The notes under the pieces were generated by a model that did no database searches, was not told where the DNA came from, and was given only the letters and a program-made list of their open reading frames with translations. This document shows, in pieces, positions 50,772-63,115 of a DNA stretch of 64,000 nt (positions are counted from its first letter, which is position 1; each line of letters opens with the position of its first letter). The position numbers were made by a program, and so were the translations under genes. Source of the DNA: Sphagnum magellanicum (Eukaryota > Streptophyta > Sphagnopsida > Sphagnales > Sphagnaceae); contig CM038914.1 in NCBI GenBank assembly GCA_021904315.1, forward strand, positions 558,001 to 622,000, read 5' to 3'.

Positions 50772-53131
50772 ATGGGGAAAGAGAGCCTATGGTTACCTGA
50801 GGAGTCGTTCCAGAGCTTCTCCAATTACAAGAGGGCGTTGTTCGCAACTCCGGAAAGGCTGAAAGACAGGTTTCTAGCTCGAGCGAATGTGGAGGAGGAG
50901 ATAGAGATCAAGCGTCGCAGCGGAGTCGCCATGAAGCGGTCGCTCACCTGGTGGGATCTCATGTGGTTCGGCGTGGGTGCCGTCATCGGGGCGGGCATCT
51001 TCGTCATCACAGGACAGGAAGCCAACGGAACAGCAGGGCCTGCCATCATCGTCTCGTACACGCTGGCGGGAATCTCCGCCATGCTCTCCGTGTTCTGCTA
51101 CACCGAGTTTGCTGTCGAGATTCCTGTGGCTGGTAAGCTTTTTCTTTCTTCTCTGTTCATCATGCACACGACCTAGGCGTCTATCAAACCAAGCTTTTCT
51201 TCTCTTCTAATCACACAAGCTCTCCTTCTATCAAACCACTAGTTTTCAAGCTCCCCAAGCTTCAACACCTGGAAATGTTATTCTCCTTATGAATGTAAGA
51301 TAACTCCAGGAGATGGACGCATTCCAAAAAACTGCAGCAACAACAGAGAAACTCAAAAGCTGAAAGAATTTACTTTCCTTCTTTGGAATATGGGACATCC
51401 TTCAGGTTTCTGGAATTTAAAAGGGACACAGACAAGATGTCAAGAGAAACCTTCTGCAAACATAAAGAAATTGCACACATGAAGAAGGATAGAGAAGGGA
51501 CAGGTACTGTAAGATAGGTTGTACTGTCTCTTGGTAACATCTAGCATGAAGTGCATTCAGAGAGGTTTGAAAGCTATTGGGCTTGGTGCTTCAGGCTTTG
51601 CTTGAATGGACAATAAAATTCTTTTGTCAAACATGAGAGTCTCAAGAGGAGTTCACAAGTCTGTTGGAAACAGCAAGTCATGAGGGGTTTTGTGGTTTGT
51701 GCAGGTGGATCCTTTGCCTACTTGCAAGTTGAGTTAGGGGATTTTATCGCCTTCATTGGTGCTGGAAACATTGTACTTGAATACATTGTTGGTGGTGCCG
51801 CAGTTGCCCGTGGTTGGACCTCCTACTTTGCAACTCTCATCAACAAAGATCCAAATCAACTTCGGATTTCGACCAATCTCCAGTCTGGCTACAATGAGCT
51901 TGATCCAATTGCAGTGGTGATCCTCTTTCTCACTGGGGCAGTTGTAATCTGGAGCACAAAGGGCACTTCAATCGTCAACTATATTGCAACAGTCGTCAAC
52001 ATGTTCATCATTGCCTTCGTCATTATAGCAGGTCTGGCACATGCAAAAGCAGAGAATTACAGACCATTCTTGCCCTATGGCGTTCGGGGAATCTTCAGTG
52101 CAGCGTCTGTGCTCTTCTTTGCATACTTAGGTTTTGATGCAGTGTCCACACTGGCAGAAGAAACAAAAGATCCCGGACGGAATATTCCTATTGGTTTGCT
52201 TGGCTCAATGACAATATGCACAGTCGCGTACATTCTCATGGCACTCACATTGTGCTTGATGGTGCCAACACCAGAGATTAATACAAATGCTCCATTCTCA
52301 GCAGCATTCAAAACAGTTGGCTGGACGTGGGCACAATATGTGGTTTCTCTTGGAGCTTTGAAGGGGATTACAACAGTGCTGCTTGTAGGTTCAGTGGGGC
52401 AAGCTCGATACCTCACACATATTGCCCGCAGTCGTCTAATTCCACCTTGGTTTGGGATTGTGAACAAGCGAACAAAAACTCCTGCCAATGCAACAGCAAC
52501 CATGGTAACTGCATCTGCGATCATTGCCTTCTTCAGTTCACTAGACATCCTTAGCAACCTACTCTCACTGAGTAGCCTCTTCATCTTCTTCCTTGTGGCT
52601 CTTGGCATTCTTATGCGGCGTTACTATATTCCTGGAGTGACAACCAGAAAACATGGAGTACTTTTCTTCTTCTTCCTCTTCATCATAATTGCTGCTTCAG
52701 TGGGAATTGCAATTTACTGGGGTTTGAGTTCCAATGGCTCGATACTGTATGCTGTTTTCGCACCCATTTGGTTTCTTGGTACCTTGGGCTTGGCTGTGTT
52801 TGTACCCCAAGTACGAACGCCAAAAATATGGGGTGTTCCACTAGTGCCATGGGTTCCATCTCTCTCAATCGGCCTCAACATCTTCCTTCTTGGAACCCTG
52901 GATAAATTGGCATACGAACGCTTTGGAATCTGGACTGCTGGTATGTTAGTGTACTATTTCTTGTTTGGCCTGCATGCATCATATGACACTGCAATCAATC
53001 AGAAGAAGGAGCTTGCAGCATACAAGATCAAAGATGCTGAGGAAGGTCAAAACGTGAAAACAATTGAACTTGCAGAACAGGATGAGACAAACAGAATCCC
53101 TGCATCTGAGCCAGTGGAGCAATTGGGGTAA
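50772..53131 (+). CDS. Cationic amino acid transporter, CAT family, two exons, complete
   Basis: Membrane permease of the APC superfamily. Plant CAT1/5/8-type members carry basic and other amino acids across the plasma membrane. Exons 50772-51132 and 51705-53131 join in phase (VAG split across GT-AG ends) to 1788 nt, 595 residues, against 594 in Arabidopsis CAT1. Blocks: LPEESFQSFSNYKRAL, LTWWDLMWFGVGAVIGAGIF (first helix), SAMLSVFCYTEFAVEIPVAG, GSFAYLQVELGDFIAFIGAG, YIVGGAAVARGWTSYFATL, PYGVRGIF, FFAYLGFDAVSTLAEETKDP, ALKGITTVLLVGSVGQARYL, LFIFFLVALGILMRRYY and PKIWGVPLVPWVPS. About 14 hydrophobic helices follow the family pattern. The N- and C-terminal tails are polar. The chosen ATG directly precedes the conserved LPEESFQS segment. 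The stop TAA overlaps a donor-like GGTAAGAG, but no further conserved exon is needed. Which CAT paralogue it is cannot be settled here. Confidence 0.95.
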
Positions 53132-54940
53132 GAGTGAAAATACATTGACATATTGATCAATCCCATATTGGTGCATTTCTTTCTCATGTATCTTGGACCT
53201 ATAGAAGCAAATGAGCTGTTTGGGTGGTAGAGCAAAGCTGTAACTCTGTGCAAAAAGGAAGGGAACTACATTAAGTGTCTACTGGATCCTGATTTATCTG
53301 TATTTGTTCATCAAGTCTATAATGTTAAAGTATGATTGTTGCTTTGTATTGTTACCTTATGACTCTGAGGGCTTCTCAACTTTTGTGATTCAGAAGTGAT
53401 TTAAAGCAGATGACATGACATACCTTACACATCTAAGGTGAGAGTGAAGATTGTAGTGTTTCCATTTCTGGGGGAAAAGAGAGAGAACAAACTGTAGAAT
53501 TTTGAAGCATGAATTTGAGAAGTTGCATCTCACAACATCGAAAGACTATGTACTTGAGAGAATATTTTCTGTAATCACTGCACTGCAATCACAGCCCTTG
53601 CAAAGCAAACTACTGGAGAAATGCAAACCCATTTCTACATTCAAATCTTCAAACACAAATTCCAGGAGCTTATGAATCTGCACCACCAATCCAAGAAGCT
53701 CTTAGTCAGATCATTGGTCTGAACATGCCCATCTGCCAAGTTGTAACATCTGAAATCCATAACCTAAACAGGCAGCAGTGAAAACAGTAAGAATGCCCTC
53801 AGAGTTCAGGAAGGCAAGATTTAGTGAACTCACAAGTACGCATGAATTTGCTGCCAGATTGATATGCTTGTCGTCGTCAGTCTGAAGGCATTGTTAGTGC
53901 AGGAAATGAGCAATGGCCGCTCTGGCTATAGTGAATATCGATATGGACTGTGACTCTTGCTGTACAACACTGAAACATGCAAGCTACTAAAGAGAGACAG
54001 TTAGAATTCATGAAAGACCAAAAGACTTAGGAAGCAATTAGGTTACGATTATGGCATTCGGCAATTCTTACTGAAATCTTCACTGGCTACGAGCATCAAT
54101 CACCAGGATTTCAAAGAGTTTCTAGTCACAGATGTAGCATTCAGAGCCTTGGATTTCAACTTGGATTTTGCTGAAAGAAAATCCTTCAGATTCCTCCTCG
54201 GATCATCGTGCCAACCATGGCATCCACCATATTATCAATCAAATAGTGTACAACTCACCTCCAAAAGCTCTGAGCTACTTCTTCAAAGCAAGTTCAGCTC
54301 TCTACATTGTCATGCTTTCACGCAAAATCCAAATATCCGAACACTGTTGATAACTGATTTTCATGACCATCTGCAGTTGTATTTCTCTTTTCTGAGGAAG
54401 AAGTGAACATAGCACGACGTCTATTCGCGTAAAATCTAGTGTTCAACCCCATATCAATGCGTAGAAAATGGAGGGAGAGAGAGAGAGAGAGGAAAAAAAA
54501 AAACTAAGGGATGAATAATCCATATACTCTATCTACTTCAAGCGCTTGATTCTCGAGGCTTCAACAGCGAAGTCCTTCAGCTTTGTCTATAGCCACTTTG
54601 GAGCGCTATTTGCACATGGTTCTGCAGCTAATTCATCCTTTGATTGTCTAGCAGAAAGCTTACATTTGGTGACGGTCGCTGCTTCATCTCGTCCAAGGGG
54701 GAATCTTGAGAGAGATTGATTTCCATGTGACGACTGTGGTTCTAAGTCTCGTAATTGCAGCTCCTACGGTTTATAGTGATAACAAGTTTCTTGTAAATTT
54801 AAGGATTCAGAGCCTTCTCGTGCGCAGTTGTGGTTGTCGAAGTATTATCGGACATGGCTGCAGACGTGAAGGACGTGCACAGAACGGTATCGATGTCGCA
54901 AGTGTGGCAACAATGATCAAGATACAATAAATATTTTTCA
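53132..54940. other. 3' flank of CAT and spacer
   Basis: The first several hundred bases are probably 3' UTR. The rest resembles intronic or intergenic DNA, with a short GA run at 54473-54492 followed by A residues. The frames at 54149-54406 and 54706-54930 show no family similarity. No gene is supported. Confidence 0.4.
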
Positions 54941-54944
54941 TATA

Positions 54945-55352
54945 TTAGAGATATCCGTAAAGTCAGGAACACACAGGGTGAGTACCGCGAGTTTTGTCAT
55001 ATACATGGGTTGAGATTCAAAAAAAACCTGCAAAAAAGTACATTAGCATTCAAGGGGGGGTGAAACTCAGAAAACCATCAATTTTTATGGTTTCCAGAGT
55101 TTCACCCTGTCTTTCTTTTTTCCTGAGCGCCTCCACTGCTGCTACATAGATTTTCACTGCTCCTACCTATACAGCTACTATAATTCATCACGAACCTTGT
55201 GCATTAAATGCCGAGATTCAGCATTTCGCGCTCAGTTTCAGCCTTTCATACTGAGATTTCCTAACTTTGCAGATACCACCAAAAGAGGGGTTAGGGGGTG
55301 AAATACAGGGTGAAGACTGTGAAGACAGGTTGACTTTATGGATATCTTTATT
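54945..55352. mobile_element. Small element with inverted terminal repeats (MITE-like), about 400 bp
   Basis: GATATCCGTAAAGTCA at 54950-54965 pairs with the complement at 55331-55346 (15 of 16). The interior has no coding capacity but contains a strong hairpin (55059-55106) and ACAGGGTGA words near both ends. Size, inverted ends and lack of coding suit a MITE. Flanking TTA/TAT bases leave the target duplication unresolved, so the superfamily is open. Confidence 0.55.
55059..55106. repeat. Hairpin with 20-bp arms and 8-nt loop
   Basis: Arm GGTGAAACTCAGAAAACCAT (55059-55078) pairs with 55087-55106 at 18 of 20 positions across the loop CAATTTTT. It lies inside the MITE-like element. Confidence 0.85.
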
Positions 55353-56800
55353 ATGACATGTATTACTAGGAAAAGTATTAGGTGAACGGCCCACACTGAG
55401 CACGCACGTCTCACCTCTCACTGCACAATATTTTCCTCTTTCTTAACCAAAATTGAGCAATTTTTGTGTCAGTGGATGCACAATTTCGAGGGCTACTAAT
55501 GTTCTTTCAATGGCAGAAGTAAAAGAGCAACTTAGAAAACACAGGATGAGTGATAGTTTGCTTCAATTTTTTAAAAAAAAAGCTTAGACCCTCTATAGTT
55601 CCAGCCCAATATCTTCCTCGTTTTCAATCCATTTTGAGGTATTTAAAACCTAATGAATGCCCCACCAACTAGGGCTTTACAAAGCTTCTTCGGATTCGAG
55701 ACCCAAAGATGCAACAATCAAAGATTTCAAACTCGAAATTTTAATATGTTTTGATTCATCCATCACCAAAACATTGAGCTTACATCAAATATCTCATTTT
55801 CTTTCACATCTCATCATCGAATTGAGCAATTTTTGTGAAATTGGAATCCCTAAGTGGAGGGTTACAAACATTCTTTGCGCTTCAAAAATAAAGGAACAAG
55901 GTGTGAGGATTCGACCTTTGAGTTTTTAAGTGTTTTCTCACCAACTTATTTATTTCTTGTTTGTTTTTAGCAAGCTCTTCATCACAAAACCCTCATGGTC
56001 CATTGCAAAAACCATGGGCCCATTAACACTTGTCTTCACATGGAGGTTTCGAAATTTCATGGCCTTTCTTCTATTCTCACAGATTTTTAGTGAGAAGGGG
56101 AAAATGGCCATGATGTTGAAAGTTTTTTTTCAAAAGTGGGTTTTTATATTATGTGCATATTTACATGTTTAAATTCAATTTTATTGGGTCTTGCACTATA
56201 TAATGCATGTTCTTCATTAAAACTGTTGTATACAAGCTCCAATAGTCCGTATTGTGAAAATATTATAAGGCCTACGGGTGACCACAAGAGGGGCTTCTCA
56301 CATAAATTCATGTGTCTTCACATGAAAATTTTGAAACTTCTCATGGGAATTTTGGAATTTCATTTTTTAGATATGCACAGAAGTGATTTAATATACTAAT
56401 GGATAGATTCTAGACAATGTGATCCATGAATTGAAAAATAGGAAGGAATAATTCTTCTTCTAACATCTAATTTGCTTCAATGGAATTGCTATATATATTT
56501 GTTAGTTTCTTTTCATGTATGAATTTCCTGTGTCAAAGACACTAGAAATAAGTTAGCTTTTTTTTTTTTTATTTAAAAAATTAGCCAAGAAAATAAGACA
56601 AAAATTAGTGTCTTATGCTGGTAATTTTTGAAGCCTTTTCATAGTCATCATGTATTAAAGTTAAATTATTTGATATAATTTTATTTGTTTGGTTTCTTTT
56701 AGTGTGTTTCTTGATTTTTTTTCTAATGTTGTAAATTTGATTCATAAGTTCATTCCATGTGCATAAATTGGGCATTTGGTGCATTCCAAATGTATGTTTT
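55353..56800. other. Spacer with a diverged two-copy repeat
   Basis: AATTGAGCAATTTTTGTG and the following 80 or so bases (55450-55545) recur in diverged form at 55818-55905. The frames at 55657-56172 have no recognised similarity. The DNA becomes steadily more AT-rich to the right. Confidence 0.4.
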
Positions 56801-56815
56801 AAAATACTATTTTTT

Positions 56816-57350
56816 GTCCTTTTCTATTGTGGTTATTTTCTTTCTATGGTCATTCTATTCTTTAGTTTTTCTTAATCATTCATTCAATTGATTTCTTCTT
56901 TTGTTGTTGTTATTATTATTTTTTATTGTTAATCTGTTCTTTTCTTCTATTATTGCTTATTCTTCCTAATCATTCTTTTATTTGACTAATAATTTGCTTC
57001 CTTCTTCTTTTGTTATTTTTTTTTTTTGGTCATTATTTTTTTGAATTGATAATTTGTTCTTTTTTTTGCTATCGCTTATTCTTCCTAATCATTATTTTTT
57101 ATGATTAATAATTTAATTTATTTCTATGTTGTTATTTGTTATTCTTGATCATTTTTTTCTTTGACTAATAATTTGATCTCTTCTTGTTTTGTTGTTGTTT
57201 TTTTTTTAGTGATTCATTTTTTTACAAATAATTTTTTTCTTCCATTGTTGTTTATTCTTCTTGATCTTTTTTTTTCTATTGACAATGTTATTTTAAAAAA
57301 TTGTGCTTGTGTTTTTTTGTTATTTTGTTTCTTTGATTAATAATTTGATC
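56816..57350. repeat. T-rich degenerate tandem repeat of about 60 bp
   Basis: The series TTATTCTTCCTAATCATT, then GACTAATAATTTG, then CTTCTTTTGTTGTTATT recurs about eight times with drift (for example at 56960, 57080, 57140). There is strong strand asymmetry, with T above 60 percent on the plus strand. Confidence 0.75.
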
Positions 57351-60300
57351 TCTTCTTTTCTTAAAAAAAAGAAAGCGAACTCATCTTTAGGTGCTACCAT
57401 TGGGAACCACCTCAACGAATGATTTAAAAATAAAAAATGGTTGAATCATTTTCCTAGGCTTTAAAAAAAAAAAATTCTCACAATTATAATTTTTTTTATA
57501 ATGTTTATCTGTTACATACCTCAATATATGCCTTGAAGTTTATTTTGGAGTTTTAAAAAATGGATTTAAAAAAAATATTCTTAATTAAAATGGCCCTTTT
57601 AGAAATCAATAGTTTTAACTTTGGAAATTCATAACTAAATTATACTTATTCAATCAATTACCTAATAAAAAATTAACAATAGAATGATTTCATAATTACC
57701 TTATAAAAAAAAATCCCAAATTTTTTAAAAATCATCTTTCAAATTTGTGTTCCTAACCAAAAAGTTCAGGGAAAAAAATCAAGGTTACATTTTTGAATTT
57801 TTTTCTAAATGCAATGATTAAGACATCAAAATGAGTGTAAGAAAGATAAAATGAACAATTTGATTACCTTGTCAAAATTGGAACAAGTAAATTTAAAATA
57901 ATATCAAAACCCATTATAAAATTGTGGAACATTGTTAAATGTTTTCATTTCAATGACTAAATATGATATATGTTTGCATTAATGTGCATTGATTTTCATA
58001 TTTCAAATTGTAAAAGTAGGTTTTAATTAGGTTTTTCAAAATACAAGTAACTTTTGATGTCTACTTTTCACTATGGGCTTTTGGTTTCAAATAGGCATGA
58101 GTAGGTTTTTACATAAAAAAGAAAGGTTTTTTTTTAATGATTTGTTAAAACATATGTTGATTTTCATTTCCTAACTTATTACATATCAATTTCATTAATT
58201 TTTCTAAACAAAAAATAGGTTTGAGCACATTTTTTTTAGTCAGTTTCAAGTGTATTTTTTATCTACTTTTTAAATTCATTTATTTTTAATTTTCTTAGAA
58301 TTAAATTTTTATAAATTTAATAGAACCAACTAATGCTACTTGACACATACTTTCTCCTAATTTCATGTTACTTTATGGTAATGAGAGGTGTAAGGTTAAA
58401 GTGGAGACGTTTACTTTTTTGGTATACTTTATCTTGCTTTGACTTAAATACAAACTATTATTGATATTATTGAATTTCTAAATCTATGGAACCTAATAAA
58501 TCTACTAAACCAAAAAAAATTATGAAAGTATTTATTTAAATGTTTTATATGATTTCCAAAGTTTAATGGGTCTAAGAAAATCACAGTGTGATGTTCCTAA
58601 TGGTACCACCTAAGGATGGGTTTGCCTTTTATTGTTGGTTATTCTTTTAAATCATTATTTTTTATGATTAATATTCTTATGCATGAGAAATTTAGAAATT
58701 TTTTTTAAAAAATCATTTAAATACAAGGCTAAAAATGGTTATAATTTACATTTGGAACATTTTGAAAAAATGATTTTTCTCTTCAATAATTCATGGAAAA
58801 ATGTTGCAAGTTCCAATTTTATCATAGCAATTCTAATTTTTAATGTGTATTTATGTTCTTTTTTTTAAACAAGGATTGTTGCTTTGAAGTTTGTAGTAGT
58901 TTCCTTTAGATTTCTTAATTGATTGGTTTATAAAAAAAATTAATTTTTTTTTACATTTACAATTGTTCAAAATTTTTATTATCCTTTCTTTTGTTTGATT
59001 TAATAGTATAACTTTAGGGTTGAAAAGGAATTTTAGTTTATCCTTGTTCATGACCACAATTCTTCATTTCATTAACCAAGAATATTATTTTGAACATTGA
59101 ATGCATGAGTTCCTAACTTTGTTTCAATTTGTAAAGATAACTATAATTTCTCCTTTTTAACATTTTTAATCAATATGAAAATTTAGTTCTACAACAACAC
59201 AAATGTAATAATTAGTGACAAGTGTGAGCCACAAAGGAATTGAAATCTTTGGAAATGCACATTACATACGCCACACTATTTTCTTTTTAAAATACTTCCA
59301 TTTTTTTCAATGTTTATTAGATTTCACAAATCTTCTTCCATGACGAATTGTACATGTTAACCAAATTCTAGAAACTACATTCTTTATTTCCTTAAAATGC
59401 CTTGAAATACATCAAATTGTTTTATATAAATTGTTCAATGATTTGTGGAAAATGACCACTTACATTCAATGCCCAAGAAATACAGATCAAGAAATCACAT
59501 CATGGAGGAATTTCAAGTTAATGAAGTCAATATGTCCAACACCCAAGAGTAACCCTGATATGACTTTGAAAGCAATTTTAAATATTAATGTGAATAATGT
59601 GATTGATTGTTCTAGAATAACATTATTGCATTCTATAATGAACATTTATTGTGATGTTCCCTCATTTTGGCACTTTCACCTTGAACATCCCATCATTCAC
59701 CACGGGGTTGGATGCAATCATAATCAAATGAATGAATGGTGACAAAGGATTCAACCACAATTGGGCCTTTTTTTTAATGTTTGGACTTTTTCATAGGAAG
59801 GAATTTTTGAAGGATATTTTTGCAACATGTTCTTAGAAATATTTATAATTCCCGCAATAAATTACAGTACTTGTGTTAAATCTTTTTGAATAAATATGAA
59901 ATTTCTAAAAGTGTACAAATTTTGTCAAATCTATATTTTGTTTTATAAAATGATCATAATTTCAAATGATGTTAAACTATGAAAACTACTTTATTAAGCT
60001 TTAGTTTTTTGTATCATAAGCCAAAACTTTGTTCATATGTCATACACATTATGACCCATTTACATCTAAAATTATATTTTGAATTTCTAAAAAAATTAAG
60101 TACCACAATTTTTAAATTATTAGTGTATGCACTATCTAGTGGCTCATTTTAAACACATATTCATAACCCCTTCTTTTTTTTTGCCTCTTTTTCACCCCCC
60201 AACTCTTTTTTTTTCCCTTCACATCATTGCATTAGTATTTATAGGTGATAAACTAGCATCAATCACTCCAACCACATCCACATCATTTGCAATTGTATTC

Positions 60301-60680
60301 TTAGTTCCTTTTATATATATATTTGAATAGTGTTTTGAATAACATTTGACAAGTATCCAAATGTGTTGGAAGAGGATGTTGAGGCAAAATGCGCCTACCA
60401 AGTAACAAATTCATTTTACTCATTCTCTTTCAATAAAAACCTAGAAAATTTTCTTAGCGTAATTTTAGGTCATTCCCTAGCCCAAATTTGCAAATGTACC
60501 TTTTGGATTTTAGAAGCTACAGTTTCATTTTTTCTTTCTCTTTTATTTATTTACTCCTTGTTTAGTGACACCTTGTTAACATAGACTATTTAAAACCATA
60601 AAGGTAAATGGAAAGACTAAAAATTTATAAAAGAATTTTTTTCCTGTTTTTCACGTAGGGGGAAGGTTTTGTGCCCAATA
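57350..60680. other. Very AT-rich DNA, no gene seen
   Basis: Only short lysine/asparagine/phenylalanine-rich frames. The frame at 59431-59742 (103 codons) is slightly better balanced in composition but matches nothing I know. A faint copy of the 56.8 kb repeat words is at 58630-58680. Confidence 0.5.
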
Positions 60681-60686
60681 CCACTT

Positions 60687-61072
60687 GGATTTTGGGGTGG
60701 GCCCTCAAATCTGGAAGGTATTAAACACAAAACCTTTTCCTATACTTTCACATTTTATGATTATTTCTCATGACTCTTCTCACAATCCTCTCATACCCTT
60801 TTCGTACAAAAAATTACCCCTCTCATATCATTTTCATACAAAAAAATTAAAATTAGAAAGATCCAAAGAGAATTGACACTAAGAAAAATAAATACCTTTC
60901 AGATTTTTGGGTGGGCTTTCAAAACCGGAAGGTACTAGGTGCAAAACCTTTTCCTACACTTTCGCATTTTATGTTTTTTTTCTCACGACTTTTCCCATAT
61001 TCTTGCCGCACCCTTCCCATAATAAAAATCACTATAAGAAAGATCCAAAGAGAATTGACACTACGAAAAAAT
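60687..61072. repeat. Diverged tandem duplication, unit about 180-214 bp
   Basis: Two copies: the first starts GGATTTTGGGGTGGGCCCTC (60687), the second AGATTTTTGGGTGGGCTTTC (60901). Both contain AAAACCTTTTCCTA and finish with AGAAAGATCCAAAGAGAATT. Spacing falls from 214 bp at the start to 181 bp at the end, so one copy has an internal deletion of about 33 bp. Confidence 0.85.
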
Positions 61073-62285
61073 TGAAAATTTTGGAAAAAAAATGAAAAAC
61101 ATGCCCACATAGTCCAATACCTTACATTCAGGTGAATAATCTTCAAAATAGTGAAATGAATTTTAGTGACAATATGAAGTTGACATGTTGGAAATCATCA
61201 TGATTAACATAGGTTACACTTTCAATAATGTCAAAGTATTCATAACTAGCCACATGAAAATATCTTAGAAAATCATGGAAAAAGTAATAATTTTAATTTT
61301 GAAACTAAAATGGGATTTTTTTAGTTTGGTTAATTTTTTTAATGTGAATATTTATTTCGATTTTAATCAATTTTACTAAACAAAAAAGTACACAAGTAGT
61401 CATTTTCCTTATAAAAGGTTGCAAAATAATACATTAAACCCATATCAATTCCCACAACAAGAAAAAAACAAGTAAGATTTTTTTGCACCAATGCATGCTT
61501 GTGCAAATAAAGTGATGCATTTAAAAAGATCCCCAAATGCATTGTCATTGTTGTTCTCACATGTGTGTGTCTTCACTTCAATTCCTACACACACACCAAT
61601 GAAGAATAATAGCAATATTAGTATTGTTGGCATTATTTTTTGGTTTGTTTGTTTCCTTTTAAAGTGTGTTTGTGTGTTCTTACTCATTTTCTAGTGGATG
61701 TTTGTTGATCATCAATTGTGGGCATTCCATTCCTATAGTAGTGTGTGTGTGTCTCAAGGTAGTGAGTGAATGAATGTTAATGTTGGTGGTAGGACTAGTG
61801 AAGGTGGTGTGTTTTGAGTATGGTGTGAAGGGAAGGCAAACAAACATGTACACGTGCAACAAATATTGGTCATAGAAGGAGTGAAATGAATGAAGGAAGG
61901 GAGGAAGGGAACAAGTGACATGTTTCAGTTTCACAACAACACATTTTGGGTTTTGCGATTAACCTTTACAATTATATACTAATCAAAAAGGACATATGTG
62001 ATTAGTGACTAGTGAGCTGTTAAACTCATGTTGTTTCACCCATTTAGTCACAAGGGATGTTCTGCAAAGCTTGGTCATTTTAATGAATCAAATTTTAAAT
62101 TTTTTTTATAATAATGAAATTTCATATCATCATTAACCTTGGTATGACATGTAAAGTGCATGCCATCTCAACTTAGTTGTTTTTATTCAACTAAGTGTTA
62201 CAAAAGACACCTTGATGGATGGATGACATGTGTCAAAAATCTATAAACACGTTATTAATCACACATTTGGTCATTGCACATGACC
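61073..62285. other. AT-rich spacer, no gene seen
   Basis: Short TG runs occur near 61738-61752. The open frames overlap on opposite strands and resemble low-complexity translation. Nothing recognised. Confidence 0.45.
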
Positions 62286-63115
62286 AAAGGTCAGCTTAGT
62301 TTAATTCAAGTAGCTAGCATAACCAAAAGTGAACCTAGACAACCTAACTTAGTTCACCTAGCTAGAAGTCAACCTAATTTAACCTAGTTAGGTTAGCTAC
62401 CTATGTTAGGCAACCTAGGCTAGGTGGCTTAGGTTTTAAAAAATCAAATTCCTAGCCCAAGAAACCTAGACTAAGCTACTTAACCTAAGCCAAATGGCCT
62501 AGGTATTATATGTTGCAAGAGTGAAGACTTGAACCCCTCACCTTCACTTTGGGGTTTAAATCTTTATCCATTGCATTACCACATTTTTTTATAATAATTA
62601 TATTTAACACAAAATTATAAAATTCAATTTTTTTAGCATTGAATTAACCTTGGCCATCGTAAGTTGACCTATGTCAACCTTCCAACTACCGACCAACCTA
62701 ACCTAGACCTCTTTAGGTTGACTTAAAATGAATTATTTTGTCAACCTATACTATTTACTAACCTAGCTTAGGTTTATTTAAGTATTCTTAAGCTAAAAGA
62801 AAAACATGTCACATCTAATCACATCTAATCGCATCATAGTCGCATCTAATTGCACAAACTTGAGGTGGTTACAAACTTGATAAAATATCTTGTTAATGAA
62901 GCTACTTAGGTTGACTTGGCAAAAAACCTAAAGCTAGGAACCTAAGCAAGTTTACTTAGGTTAACCTATTCTAAGTATATTTAAACATATTAGATGTAAT
63001 AAATTTCTTATGTTTAGTTAAATAACTTACAAAGTAGCCTATATTATGAAGTAGGTTTTTACTAAGTAGCCTACATACATAGGTTAACGTAATAAGTATG
63101 GTAACCTAAACTAGT
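62285..63115. repeat. CCTAG/TTAACC-rich degenerate array, interrupted
   Basis: Words such as AACCTAGTTAGGTTAGC, CTAGCTAGAAGTCAACC, ACCTAGGCTAGG and AGGTTAACC recur in both orientations in two blocks (62285-62505 and 62640-63115), separated by a SINE-like segment. Many are short palindromes. It differs from the 16.0-17.1 kb array in motif. Confidence 0.7.
62510..62590 (-). repeat. Possible tRNA-derived SINE fragment
   Basis: On the minus strand GGTAATGCAATGGATAAAG is followed by AACCCC and then GGGGTTCAAGTCTTC, which resembles an RNA polymerase III A-box-like region and a B box (GGTTCAAGTC) at tRNA-like spacing. It does not fold as a complete tRNA. Too short to assign to a family. Confidence 0.3.

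Noticed and set aside
52075-52608. 177-codon minus-strand frame
   Set aside because: It is the antisense shadow of the transporter's second exon.
53120-53140. Donor-like GGTAAGAG at the CAT stop codon
   Set aside because: The protein already has full family length (595 residues) and no conserved exon is missing, so it is probably chance.
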